Source: Hexactinellida sp. DTS-2022 (taxonomy: Eukaryota > Porifera > Hexactinellida). Taken from it: 64,000 nucleotides of DNA. Made by a program: the position numbers and the translations under genes. Location: contig JAPNXP010000006.1 of the NCBI GenBank assembly GCA_028753945.1, positions 2,976,001 through 3,040,000 of the forward strand. The letters run 5' to 3'. Below, one piece after another: positions 22,613 through 33,297 of the stretch; position 1 is the stretch's first letter, and each line of letters opens with the position of its first letter. The notes under the pieces were generated by a model. The model was not told the origin of the DNA, ran no database searches, and saw nothing but the letters and a program-made list of their open reading frames with translations.

Positions 22613-23213
22613 TCTATATATTAAAAGAGGAATTGTTGTGTGTTTGTTTGTGTGTCCAGAATTAATTGGAAAGACTACGAGTCCTAGAAAGCTGAAAATT
22701 TGTATACAGGGGTAATTTTGTACTGCGACAACGATCTATTGGTTTTTGAAGAGAAATATTCACATTTAAAGGTGACAAAATATGTTAGCCAATTAAATTC
22801 GAGGGTTTGTTAGTATGGATTAGCTAGACTTCATCAATTAGTATAAATAGACTGTCCATATAGAAAGATTTTCTGAGGCTCCAATTTGATTGATTGAAAA
22901 TACATTCATTTAACCAATCAATCATTTGTCTATCCATTGCATGTTTTTCTTTTAGTATTATTTGGATTCGAGCTATCCTTACCGTGCAATTGAAATTTAT
23001 TGAGCTACTAATATGAGAATTTGAATTTCCCAAACAAATTAATTGTGTAACATTCTTTTTAATTAAGGGAAAATATGAGGAATATATTTATTACACCAAA
23101 TAGATTTATAATTCTAAATGATTAGTTTCAAGCCGTAGTTAGGCCGCGCAGCGGTCGTTAATTGAGGCGTGAAACCCCGAACAGTCGCAAAGCGACCGAG
23201 ACCGAAGGGCTCG
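22613..23213 (+). mobile_element. Helitron-like element in kinesin intron 1
   Basis: Starts TCTATATATTAAAAGAGG with GTTTGTTTGTGTGTCC and ends with GTCGCAAAGCGACCGAGACC and CTCG-T, as in 19766-20075. Fills nearly the whole intron. Confidence 0.45.
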
Positions 23214-23240
23214 TATATTTAATATTTGAATGTATTCCAG

Positions 23241-23653
23241 GCAGAGAAACACAAAAACGAGACTGAGGACTACATGAAGAAGATGGGTATTGCGATTAGC
23301 GTAGGGAAAGATGGGCTAGAGACTACTGTGAAGGGCGTGTTCTCTCCTAAGAACACGCCGCACCTTGTCAACTTGAATGAGGATCCTTTGATGACCGAGT
23401 GCCTCATCTATTTCATCAAAGAAGGAGTGACTAACGTGGGAACAAATGATACTTTCGATATACTCCTACACGGAAACTTGATCTTGCCTGAACACTGTCA
23501 ATTTCAGAACAAAAGGTGCAAAGTCCGTTTAGTTCCAACCCCAGCTCGTGCACCTTCGTTAATGGCTCCAAGCTAACAGAGGCTGTAGAGCTAAAGCAGG
23601 GCGCTCGAATTATACTGGGGGTACACCATGTGTTCAGATACAACAATCCAGAG
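23241..23653 (+). pseudogene. Kinesin-3 exon 2 (FHA domain)
   Basis: [17 protein letters not shown], then EHCQFQN and, in a second frame, [18 protein letters not shown] and HHVFRYNNPE: the order of the KIF1 FHA domain. The frame shifts near 23545 within CCAACCCCAGC, and the length (413) is one base short of phase, so one base has been lost, probably in the C run. Donor GTTAGT at 23654. Confidence 0.85.
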
Positions 23654-23712
23654 GTTAGTTGAGTACCTTACTTGATACTATATTGTTAGTTCTGTAATAA
23701 TTCTGCTGTTAG

Positions 23713-24024
23713 GAAGCTAAGACTTCAGTAATGAGTTTTCTGACCTCCATCGATAAAGCTTACTACTCTTTGAATCCAAGAAATCTGGCAAAAGAAACCC
23801 CTCCTTCATGTGGTCACTGGAACCCCAATCAGCCGCATGAACCTTACACTGACAATATGACAACATATGACTACGAGTACGCGCAGAGCGAGTTGATGAG
23901 GATACAGGGCAGTGAGATGCTGCAGCAACTGGAATTAGAAGAGGCAAGGGTGGAACTGGAAGAGACTAACAGACAAGCTCTCGACTACAAGGAAATGTAC
24001 GACCAATTAATGAAAGGGGAACAG
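23713..24024 (+). pseudogene. Kinesin-3 exon 3 (end of FHA, coiled coil)
   Basis: 104 codons in phase 0, resuming EAKTSVMSF and continuing YDYEYAQSELMRIQG and a Glu/Leu-rich coiled coil (QQLELEEARVELEE). Its normal donor CAG|GTAGAA is now at 27275-27280, beyond the hAT element 24026-27269; the copy left at the exon end reads CAG|GCAGGG. Confidence 0.85.
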
Positions 24025-24371
24025 GCAGGGACGTCGCCACGGGGGGGCATAGGGGGGCAATGCCCCCCCTGGTAAAAATTCGTGCCCCGGGACATACCCC
24101 CCGCTAAATTATCGCCAAATAACGTTGTATGTGTATTATTATTACTATTATTATTATTATGTATACAAGCACGCTTCGCTTGCTTTCGCTGCGCGGCTGC
24201 AGAAAGCACCCTTCTGGTGCCTCATATATCCCAACCAACAAATAACAGAAGTAACGTTTGTAAATTCCTTATAACGTGTACATCTAAACAACAAATATAT
24301 ACATATGGGTTGTTAACAACATCATATTTGGAATCAGCTTACTTAATTACTCCATATATAGTCGTTGGAAG

Positions 24372-26758
24372 CACGGACTACTATATTACCGGACGCGACA
24401 AAGCCAAACCACAGTCAAAGATGCATAGGCTGAACATTGTATGACTGAAAATATGGTCAATTCTGTATTTTTAGTCACTAAATTTGGTATCTAACAGAAT
24501 CTTTGGGCGCTGAATTCAAAAATGGCAATTTCAAGGTTCAAAAACTCACTCCCCGCCAAAATTTTGGCAAAAAGGCGTGGTCACACCCAAATATGGTCAA
24601 TTCCATATTTTTGTTCTATTACTTCATCATAACACTAAATTCGCAATATCCTCTTAACTATAGGAACGATATTGATGAAAATATGATTAATAAATTGTTC
24701 AGCTAAATATATATTACTACGTGACGGTCGTGACCAGGGTTGTAAATAAATCATTTTTTTTTTCTCAAATCAAATCAAATCAAATCATTTTAGATTTAAA
24801 ATTATTTCAAATCAAATCATTTCAAATCATTTGAGATTTCAAATCATTTCAAATCAAATCAAATCAAATATTTGAAATTTCAAATAATTTCAAATCAAAT
24901 CAAATCAAATATTTGAAATATTTGAAACTTTCAAATCATTTCTGAATCACTGTCAAAACGTATAGAAATTTTGAAAATGATCTTATATATTTGAAATTGA
25001 ATGGAAAATGAAGTGAAATTATACTAAAGCGATTTGGAAACGATTTGAAAATGATTTACCGAATATTATTTGAAAATGATCTGAAAATGATTGGAAAAAT
25101 GATTCGAAAATGATTTGAAAATGATTTGAAATAATTTCAAATCAAATCAAATCAAATCATTTGAGAATTCAAATATTTTTAAATCAAATCAAATCAAATC
25201 ATTTGAGGATTCAAATAATTTCAAATCAAATCAAATCAAATCATTTGAGAATTCAAATTCTCTTAAATCAAATCAAATCAAATCAAATATTTGAAATATT
25301 TGATTTGATTTACAACACTGGTCGTGACCTTCGGTATACAAGGCCTGCATTGCTAGGCGAAAATTTGTGTACCATGGATTACTTAAAGTTCATTGAAAAT
25401 TGGAGAATTGATCCATATTCCAATAATTAGCAATGATAGAGCTGAAAAGTGTATTATAACTATATAGGAATATGGTATCCAGGTATACATAGCACCCTCC
25501 AGAATTGTGATATGTCATCATCTGATGACGTTATGGTAATTTTGGTTGCGAATTATCTTGTTTTTCTAGCATACTTTTAACATAGTCAAACGCGTTATAA
25601 ATGTTCAAAATTGGAACATGGTTATACCCAGAAATAGTTGAATAAAATATATCGAAATTATAAATGGAATGTGACACATTCCTCGGTTGCCATGGAAAAT
25701 GTATATTTCCTAAAATGTGCCATAACTCAAAAACTATAAATGTTATGTAAACTAGGCTGGTACTAATCTGTCCGGAATAGGTAACTTCCTATTCATCGAT
25801 AATACATTTTCAATGCCTAACTTCAATAATCTTTGAGATAATGAGATAATTAACACTTAATTCATTATTAGGTAATGACTCACTATCTCAAAGATTATTG
25901 AAGTTAGGCATTGAAAATGTATTATCGATGAATAGGAAGTTACCTATTCCGGACAGATTAGTACCAGCCTAGTTTACATAACATTTATAGTTTTTGAGTT
26001 ATGGCACATTTTAGGAAATATACATTTTCCATGGCAACCGAGGAATGTGTCACATTCCATTTATAATTTCGATATATTTTATTCAACTATTTCTGGGTAT
26101 AACCATGTTCCAATTTTGAACATTTATAACGCGTTTGACTATGTTAAAAGTATGCTAGAAAAACAAGATAATTCGCAACCAAAATTACCATAACGTCATC
26201 AGATGATGACATATCACAATTCTGGAGGGTGCTATGTATACCTGGATACCATATTCCTATATAGTTATAATACACTTTTCAGCTCTATCATTGCTAATTA
26301 TTGGAATATGGATCAATTCTCCAATTTTCAATGAACTTTAAGTAATCCATGGTACACAAATTTTCGCCTAGCAATGCAGGCCTTGTATACCGAAGGTCAC
26401 GACCGTCACGTAGTAATATATATTTAGCTGAACAATTTATTAATCATATTTTCATCAATATCGTTCCTATAGTTAAGAGGATATTGCGAATTTAGTGTTA
26501 TGATGAAGTAATAGAACAAAAATATGGAATTGACCATATTTGGGTGTGACCACGCCTTTTTGCCAAAATTAAGGCGGGGAGTGAGTTTTTGAACCTTGAA
26601 ATTGCCATTTTTGAATTCAGCGCCCAAAGATTCTGTTAGATACCAAATTTAGTGACTAAAAATACAGAATTGACCATATCTTCAGTCATACAATGTTCAG
26701 CCTACGCATTTTTGACTGTGGTTTGGCTTTGTCGCGTCCGGGTATCTAGTAGTCCGTG
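24372..26758. mobile_element. Foldback element 3 (with nested hAT)
   Basis: Ends CACGGACTACTA / TAGTAGTCCGTG with 7-bp duplication TTGGAAG at 24365-24371 and 26759-26765. Without the insert 24735-25320 the arms are continuous and nearly identical over about 0.9 kb, meeting at about 25865. The inner arms share blocks with foldback 2. The 67-residue frames at 24503 and 26424 are mirror copies of non-coding arm sequence. Confidence 0.85.
24735..25320. mobile_element. hAT MITE made of AAATC repeats
   Basis: Ends CAGGGTTGTAAAT / ATTTACAACACTG, exact 8-bp duplication GTCGTGAC (24727-24734 and 25321-25328). The interior is almost entirely variants of AAATCAAATCATTTGAAATT. A related left end, CAGGGTTGTTATTCAAAG, occurs at 42637. 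Confidence 0.85.
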
Positions 26759-27491
26759 TTGGAAGTAAGCGGCCACGACCCTTTAAAACATGTAAATTAC
26801 AAATAATTGATTGAATTTATTATTTTTCTCTCGCCCAATTAAATTGCAGTTTCAGATTGGCATTCTATAATGCACGCTTAACAAATATTAGAGACACTAA
26901 ATCAATTTATACTAATTGAATGATAGCTGCTATTCCATACTGTGCCACGCTCGAATTTAATTGGCTAAAGGTTTTGTTACCTTTTGAGATTGAAGATGTG
27001 AATATTTTTCTTAGATATTAGAACTTGTTTCTAGATACGTAGTTATCCGCCTCCCTGCCAAATTTCAAGTCTGTAGCTCTTACCCAGTTTCTCAATTAAT
27101 TCCGAACAAACAAACAACAAACAAAAAAACAAACCATTTAGATTTAATATATAAGATAGAAACTTGATAATTTCATATTATAATCGACTCTCGTTGATAC
27201 GAATTTTGTGAGGGGGGGAGGGAGGGGGGGCATGCCCCCCCTGGATGAAAAATCCTGGCGACGTCCCTGGGAACAGGTAGAATGCACGTTATCTAATTAA
27301 TTAAATTAATGTTATATTTGTCTGCTATACGCAACATAATGGCTGTACGCTGAAGTACTGAGCAATCTGCTTAGCTCCCATTTGCATTGGTCTGTCTGTC
27401 ATGTGTAACTCATTACCTACGTACCTCGATTAGAATTTAATTTATTTCATTTTCAATTATGTAAGTATAGGCATAGCATCCTATAGGGATC

Positions 27492-28707
27492 CAGTCAACT
27501 CGTACCTATTTCAACTCGTCCATAATTATTTAGTCAACTCGTACCTATTTTTTAGTCAACTCGTCCCTAGTACTTTTAGTCAACTCGTGCCTATTTTAGG
27601 CACTAATTGCCTTTATTTTTGGTCAATTCGTACCTATTTTTTTGGTCAACTCGTACCTCTTATTTCGGGCAACTCTTACGCGTACCTATTCTATAAGAAC
27701 CTTGTTCATCAACTTATTCTCAATTTGATTAATTAATAACTTGATATTAATATTAAATAATGAGATCGTTTTTATATAATGATGAGAAACAATAACATAT
27801 TTATCATATATTATGATATCTAGCAGAGATGGAACCGGTCAGGATTTTCATGACCCGACCCGACCGGTCCAGTTCGACCGGCCGGTCAAGGTTCCGACCG
27901 GTATCCGACCCGACCCGATCGGTCGACCGGTGCCGGTCAGACCCGACCGGTTCCGTCTCTGATATCTAGCTAGATGAGTAGTTGAGCACATCTGTTTAAT
28001 CCTTAATGACATTTAGTTTTCCGGGAGTATATCTAATGTATACGACGTTTTTACAAATGGTACACGGTCAAAACTTTATGGTAGTTATAAATATATTTTC
28101 TTCTGAACCCAAACTAAATTGCTTTTAGTGTTTTACCATCGACGTGAAATGTCATAACAAATGCTTGAAAACCGTCATGATACAATATTCCGTGATTTAT
28201 AAGGCCAAATGTGCAATGCAAGAAGCAACAAATTTGAAATTTCTTCTCGAAAACTTGTCCGTTCGGTTCCGTGAATTAGGGAAGCTCCATTTTAATCTCA
28301 AGTATCATAAAATTTCATCGATTAACCGAATGGTGTTGTTTCCCACAAATTATTCATTGTTCTAAAGATTTTGAGAGGTAAACTTAAATTTATATAAAAA
28401 AGAAGGCTTGATCATTGCATTATATATGTATAGAACACTATGGCTTGATATTAATTTACTCCTCTTATATACATATCCAAGTTTTTAACCATCCCCTAAA
28501 TTTGGTTAACTAGTCAAGCCCCTGTTGAACATTGACATAGTACAAATAAAAGTTGGTATTTGGGACGAGTTGATATTTGGGACGAGTTGATTAGGTACGA
28601 GTTGATATTTGGAACGAGTTGATATTTGGGGCGAGTTGATTAGGTACGAGTTGATATTTGGGGCGAGTTGATGTATGGTACGAGTTGAAATAGGTACGAG
28701 TTGACTG
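27492..28707. mobile_element. 1.2-kb element with TCAACTCGTACC repeats
   Basis: CAGTCAACTCGTACCTATTT at the left is exactly inverted at 28688-28707. Both subterminal regions are arrays of TCAACTCGTACC-like units, inverted relative to each other. No target duplication could be matched. A 73-residue frame at 28144 has no recognisable domain. Confidence 0.7.
27824..27961. mobile_element. hAT MITE (138 bp), CCGACC-rich
   Basis: CAGAGATGGAACCGGTC / GACCGGTTCCGTCTCTG with exact duplication ATATCTAG at 27816-27823 and 27962-27969. Nested in the 1.2-kb element. Confidence 0.88.
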
Positions 28708-28951
28708 GCAATCATTCTATACATAAGGCAATGGCAGTCACTATTTTTTTTGGACCAGGGATTGGTTAGTATATTCAATTTTTTTTCCTTTATTACGTTA
28801 TATAGGTTAATTAAGAATATTATTAATTAAGACGTAATTAATCTTCGTAATTATTTTTATTCCGGAATAAAACAACTATGACACATTGTAATTATACACG
28901 TATAGCTCATACAGGTATAAACACAAAATATACATTGGAGTTAAAGAACAT

Positions 28952-29285
28952 ATCGGGACAGACTTGTACTTCATGGACAGACTTGTACTTCATGGACAGA
29001 CTTGAACTTCATGGACAGACTTGTACTTCATGGACAGACTTGTACTTCATCGACAGACTTGTACTTCATGGACAGACTTTTACTTCATAGACAGACTTGA
29101 ACTTCATGGACAGACTTTTACTTCATAGACAGACTTGAACTTCATGGACAGACTTGTACTTCATGGACAGACTTGTACTTCATGGACAGACTTGTACTTC
29201 ATGGACAGACTTTTACTTCATAGACAGACTTGAACTTCATGGACAGACTTGTACTCATGTGGCGGAGTTGTACTCATGTGGCGGT
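28952..29285. repeat. 19-bp tandem array in the P element
   Basis: About 16 units of CAGACTTGTACTTCATGGA with few variants (GAACTTC, TTTTACTTC), between the left terminal repeat and the end of the transposase frame. Possibly a transposase-binding or subterminal array. Its in-frame peptides are an artefact of the repeat. Confidence 0.9.
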
Positions 29286-29301
29286 CACTGGCGGAGTTGT
29301 G

Positions 29302-31806
29302 CTAATGAGACGGACTTTTACTTCGAAACATATTAAGAGTGATATAGACAAGCTTTGAACTAAAAGAAATAAAAACAGAATTAGTTTTTGAATTTTTTAA
29401 GTTTAGAATTGTCGTGACCTTGACTTTATTGGAAAGTAAACAATTAGAAAGAGTCACAAATAATTTCTGCAATATATCCCAACATGACATGCTACAATCA
29501 CACCAAACCCTCCACATATTACCATACTTTGTTTCTGTCCTTATACAAGCTAACTGAACAAGTTTTGTACGATACGAACCTGTAAAAAAGTTCTCAAACA
29601 GCTGTTTTCGACTGTCGATTTTACTAAATATGTCATATATAATTTTTGCAATATCGATTACACAAGTCGATGGGTATTTCAGAGAACCTCTATCCAACAA
29701 TTCTATTAGTCTAAACTGATTACCAATGTCATCGTTAACCTGTATGGATTTTTCAGTCGTAAGAAAGTCTCTACACATTGGACAGCCATTTAATTTATTT
29801 AGGTATGAAAAAACTGCATAACCTGCCACAAATGCGAGGCACTCAACTTGAGAAATAGATATTTCTGGAAGGGTGAACTGTTCTAAATTTGTGATAAGTT
29901 TTTCTAATTCCAAATTTGAGTCCTCGCCATCATCAGTAACACTAGAAAAGGTACTCAAATATTCCATGAGTGTAGGTTTATGAATGGTATCAGATTTAGT
30001 TTTGATGTCAAATAGTTTTAGTATGTTAGAGAGTTGTAATCTGCGTTCGGATTCTAGGATTTGGCTATAGGAGATTTGATAGTGGGAACCTGACATTTGT
30101 CTATACAAACCAAAATGATGTTCTAAAGGATCGTTTTGTATCCTTGATGTCAACAGGTACTGGAAACCATATTTGGTACAAAGCATATCAACAAGCAAGG
30201 GCAGTGCGTTGCAAGTGTGTTTCAGACTTGTGAATGTTTGAGGTGACAGTTTTCCTTTAACAGTGGGAAGGTTTTTCCAATAGTCTAACCAGTTAACTAC
30301 ATTTCGTAGGAACAAGATTCGAGAGTCGTCTGGAGATAGAGGTCTAGAAAAGTCGTCATTAAAACGTATACCTTTCCCGACCCAATTTACATTAAACATT
30401 TTCCAGATGTCATTAATTAACTTCAGAAATTCAACAGTTTGGTTTTGACTTATACTTTTCCTTTCAAAATTGAGAGCTAATAGGCCAGCTGAAGTTGACT
30501 CGTGAAAAATCTTAAGTGCCAAATTTACATTCTGTCTTTCCAAGCTAGATGGCCAACAAGCTTTGGAAGTTAATTTTGGAGCTCGTTTAAAAATGTTACA
30601 TCTATCAGATTTGTATAAGGTCCTAATGTCATCAAAAACTGAATAGCATATTGTAGGATACAAAAAAAAAAAAATTAGCAAAATTAGTTGTGTAAATTTT
30701 GAGGCCTGAAGTATTGATCGATCTCTCAAATGATCCTGAGATTCATCTTCAGCAGATGTATGGTTAGGAGTGATACAATCATTAAATTTAGGAAAAATAA
30801 ATACTTTCTCGTAGTCTTTCAAATTTAACCAATTATTTCGAATTGATTTTAAAATATGGACTATATCAAAAAATAAAATAAGGTCTCTATTTGGGTTACA
30901 AGGATGTATAACTTTAGGTAGCAGTGTTTTGTGATTTAGGGAAAGAAGTTTATATAAACTGACATTTAGGGGGTAATTGTCGGTACAGACAGCATCTACA
31001 TATAAATTACAACTTTCAATGTCAGAAATTGTCTTAATAACAATGGGTAATAGTGCAGCAGCAGAGCTAGAACCAAGAGGGACTAGCCTTACAATGGTAG
31101 AGAACTTAGTCATCAAACTAGATACCATTATAGAAAATACAGTGGTGGGTGGGTCTTCCGGATGGTCAATAGAGCCAATAATTCTACCACCTTTATAACT
31201 AGCATCGCTACGTATATGAACTTCGTCCATCTGAAGTATAACATGCCTCTCTAAATCTTTGAATGTAGTAGATGAAAATTCCTTAAGTACACTTAAATAT
31301 TCACTCTCTAAACCAATTGAATTTTTAATTTTGAGTAGATTACGTTCATGAGGGAGATTCAAACAATTTGAGGATTGGATTAGCCGAAAACAAGCGGGAG
31401 AAATGCCGTGTACCTTGAGGGAAAAAACCTGCGTTGTCACGCTATAACGGCGCCCATATTTTGAAATTATTAAATTTCTCAATTGATCAAGTAGAAACAT
31501 AATCCCAATTTTTGGTAATATAGGTAAGTTCTCGATTTGGGGTCTCTGAAATTCTATATCTTGATCACTCTGCTCTATTAGTTCAATGGCACTTTGCAAC
31601 TCAATAATAGCATTTTCAACATGCGTTTTAACGGAGGGTTGACGTTGGTTGGGTTTGCATTTAGGACTATTAACTGGGAATGTTTCAATTTCTACTAACA
31701 ATGTCTCAATCTGGCGGATGTCATTAATTTTGTTGAGAGATAAATATATTTGGCGCTTGTGTTGATCAAAACCATTAATCAATAAACATTGGTCTATTAC
31801 AAGCAT
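29302..31806 (-). CDS. P-element/THAP9-like transposase, no THAP finger
   Basis: An uninterrupted frame of about 834 residues from the first ATG (31806); the frame is open to 31875 without another ATG. It matches the P-element transposase fold: MDEVHIRSD near a quarter of the way (first catalytic Asp), a stretch with VDAVCTDNYPLN (second Asp region), FFDIVHILKSIRNNW (the conserved D-x-x-H-x-x-K-x-x-R box), and NDPLEHHFGLYRQ near the C-terminus with the likely catalytic Glu. These enzymes cut DNA with GTP as cofactor. The N-terminal C2CH THAP DNA-binding finger is not in this frame. Upstream, a short ATG peptide MSCIVPV at about 32430 is cut off by Helitron-like sequence and might be the first residues of that domain. 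Integrity over 2.5 kb suggests recent activity, but DNA binding may be lost. Confidence 0.82.
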   Translation of the reverse strand: MLVIDQCLLINGFDQHKRQIYLSLNKINDIRQIETLLVEIETFPVNSPKCKPNQRQPSVKTHVENAIIELQSAIELIEQSDQDIEFQRPQIENLPILPKIGIMFLLDQLRNLIISKYGRRYSVTTQVFSLKVHGISPACFRLIQSSNCLNLPHERNLLKIKNSIGLESEYLSVLKEFSSTTFKDLERHVILQMDEVHIRSDASYKGGRIIGSIDHPEDPPTTVFSIMVSSLMTKFSTIVRLVPLGSSSAAALLPIVIKTISDIESCNLYVDAVCTDNYPLNVSLYKLLSLNHKTLLPKVIHPCNPNRDLILFFDIVHILKSIRNNWLNLKDYEKVFIFPKFNDCITPNHTSAEDESQDHLRDRSILQASKFTQLILLIFFFLYPTICYSVFDDIRTLYKSDRCNIFKRAPKLTSKACWPSSLERQNVNLALKIFHESTSAGLLALNFERKSISQNQTVEFLKLINDIWKMFNVNWVGKGIRFNDDFSRPLSPDDSRILFLRNVVNWLDYWKNLPTVKGKLSPQTFTSLKHTCNALPLLVDMLCTKYGFQYLLTSRIQNDPLEHHFGLYRQMSGSHYQISYSQILESERRLQLSNILKLFDIKTKSDTIHKPTLMEYLSTFSSVTDDGEDSNLELEKLITNLEQFTLPEISISQVECLAFVAGYAVFSYLNKLNGCPMCRDFLTTEKSIQVNDDIGNQFRLIELLDRGSLKYPSTCVIDIAKIIYDIFSKIDSRKQLFENFFTGSYRTKLVQLACIRTETKYGNMWRVWCDCSMSCWDILQKLFVTLSNCLLSNKVKVTTILNLKNSKTNSVFISFSSKLVYITLNMFRSKSPSH

Positions 31807-31889
31807 AGACTCCTTAAGTAAAGGACTGGAACGTCGCGATCTCGGGGGTTTTAACTTGAGTCTGAGAGGCTCCAATTATAAAAATTGAT

Positions 31890-32430
31890 AATGCATTAAG
31901 TTTCCGGTCTCCAAATGTGATTTTTGGCATATAGGGGTAACTTTTGGCACCCGTCAACAATTTGAGGTTTTCACTCAAAATTTCTCACACCTCGACAAGT
32001 TATGACGTCATTGTCACATTTCGAGAACCCTGAAAAGTCACTTAATCGCACATAATTCGCGGCACTCTAAGAGATAAAAATCTGAAAACTTAATAGAACA
32101 TGCACATTAATGATGCGGACACTTTGGTCACACCAGATTACCGATATGCTAACTCATTATCACATGATGACGTCATCACTAAAATTTCACATTTTTAAAT
32201 TTGACTATTTAGGCCTATTTACGCTTTATAATCAATGTTAGAAGTGTATAAACCATACACCAACCGCAAAGCGGTTGGTGTGTGGTTGTGTTCTGCCGCA
32301 AAGCGACCTAGCAAGCGAGGCGCCCTAGTCTATATAGATATACTGTTGCATCAATCTATATAGATACTAGCGTGCTTGGCGGCAGAACCCAACCACACAC
32401 CAACTGCTTCGAGGTTGGTGTGTTCTAACG
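31890..32430 (+). mobile_element. Helitron-like sequence between THAP start and transposase
   Basis: 31890-32335 matches 2760-3150 (inverted), including the CAACCGCAAAGCGGTTGG hairpin and a CTAGT end. A second, inverted tail fragment follows at 32345-32430. They lie where the 5' part of the transposase gene should be. Confidence 0.5.
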
Positions 32431-33297
32431 GGTACGATACAACTCATCTCGTTGATATTGAAGTTAGAATAAGTGATTGTATAGTAGATAATAATAATTT
32501 CAATATCGCTTATTTATGTTGAATAGTTAATTTAATCATTATGGGTTATTAAAAAATTAATCTCAAAAACACCTAATTTGTAAATGTTTTATATGTTACA
32601 GGTTAGTTTTGCATCTCCTATACTATTTTTATATCAGAACAGCTAATGGATGTTATATAAACGTAATAAGGAAATTTTTTGGATATACTAACCAATCCCT
32701 GGTCCAAAAAAAATAGTGATTGCCATTGCCTTATGTATAGAATGCTATGGTATAGGCTATTTAATTACCAGTAAGTACGATTGCTTAATTATCATATATT
32801 AAGTTAATATACGATAATAGCTGGTGTATATGAAACTTGCTGTTCACTTAATACGGGTTCTTACTGAAGTTAGCGCACATTGCACTTTCGATTTAGTTAT
32901 AGAGCAATTTTGTTATTTCTACAAAATACAACTAATGCAAAGTATAGTAGAACCTCGTTAGTACGAATACCAAGGGAACTTCAAAATGTGTTCGCCTTAT
33001 ACGGAATTCATATTAACAGATAACATTTGTATTGAAAAGGATTTGAAGTGGACTGAAATAGTGTTTCTATTAACCTTGTTTGTTAACGAGGATGTTACTG
33101 GATGTATTTTGATGCAACCTTGTTAAATTAATAGACCATCTACCTGCCAACCGTCCAGGGACTTCGCCCTTTATACAGGACTCATGAATTTATTCCATTA
33201 TTTAGTTAGAGGAAGGTTACTTACTCTCTTTCAACTTTACAATAGATAATACTTGATTTTCCATTCATAATAATACGTACATATTTCTTGATATATA

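Larger units (their letters stand above)
24026..27269. mobile_element. hAT-type element (3.2 kb) at a splice donor
   Basis: Ends CAGGGACGTCGCCA / TGGCGACGTCCCTG, exact 8-bp duplication GGAACAGG at 24018-24025 and 27270-27277. Subterminal tracts of G and C (CCCCCCCTGG) on both sides. No transposase frame: the interior consists of foldback 3 and scraps of Helitron-like sequence near 27080-27150. It is a non-autonomous carrier of nested elements. Confidence 0.9.
28713..32744 (-). mobile_element. P-element/THAP9-type transposon (4.0 kb)
   Basis: 62-bp terminal inverted repeats (28713-28774 and 32683-32744, one mismatch) starting CATTCTATACATAAGG; P elements also start with CA. Between them lie the transposase frame (minus strand), a 19-bp tandem array on its 3' side, and Helitron-like sequence on its 5' side. 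No 8-bp duplication is seen: the left flank runs straight into the 1.2-kb element that ends at 28707. It sits in kinesin intron 3, antisense to that gene. Confidence 0.8.

Noticed and set aside
24503-24706. 67-residue frame found twice (also 26424-26627, minus)
   Set aside because: The two are mirror arms of foldback 3, so the repetition is explained by the inverted repeat.
28144-28365. 73-residue frame inside the 1.2-kb element as a transposase
   Set aside because: No catalytic motif and far too short; no flanking continuation.
28952-29285. Coding repeats (DLYFMDRLELHGQ-like peptides)
   Set aside because: The 19-bp period is not a multiple of three and all frames are open by chance; the array lies in a transposon's non-coding end.
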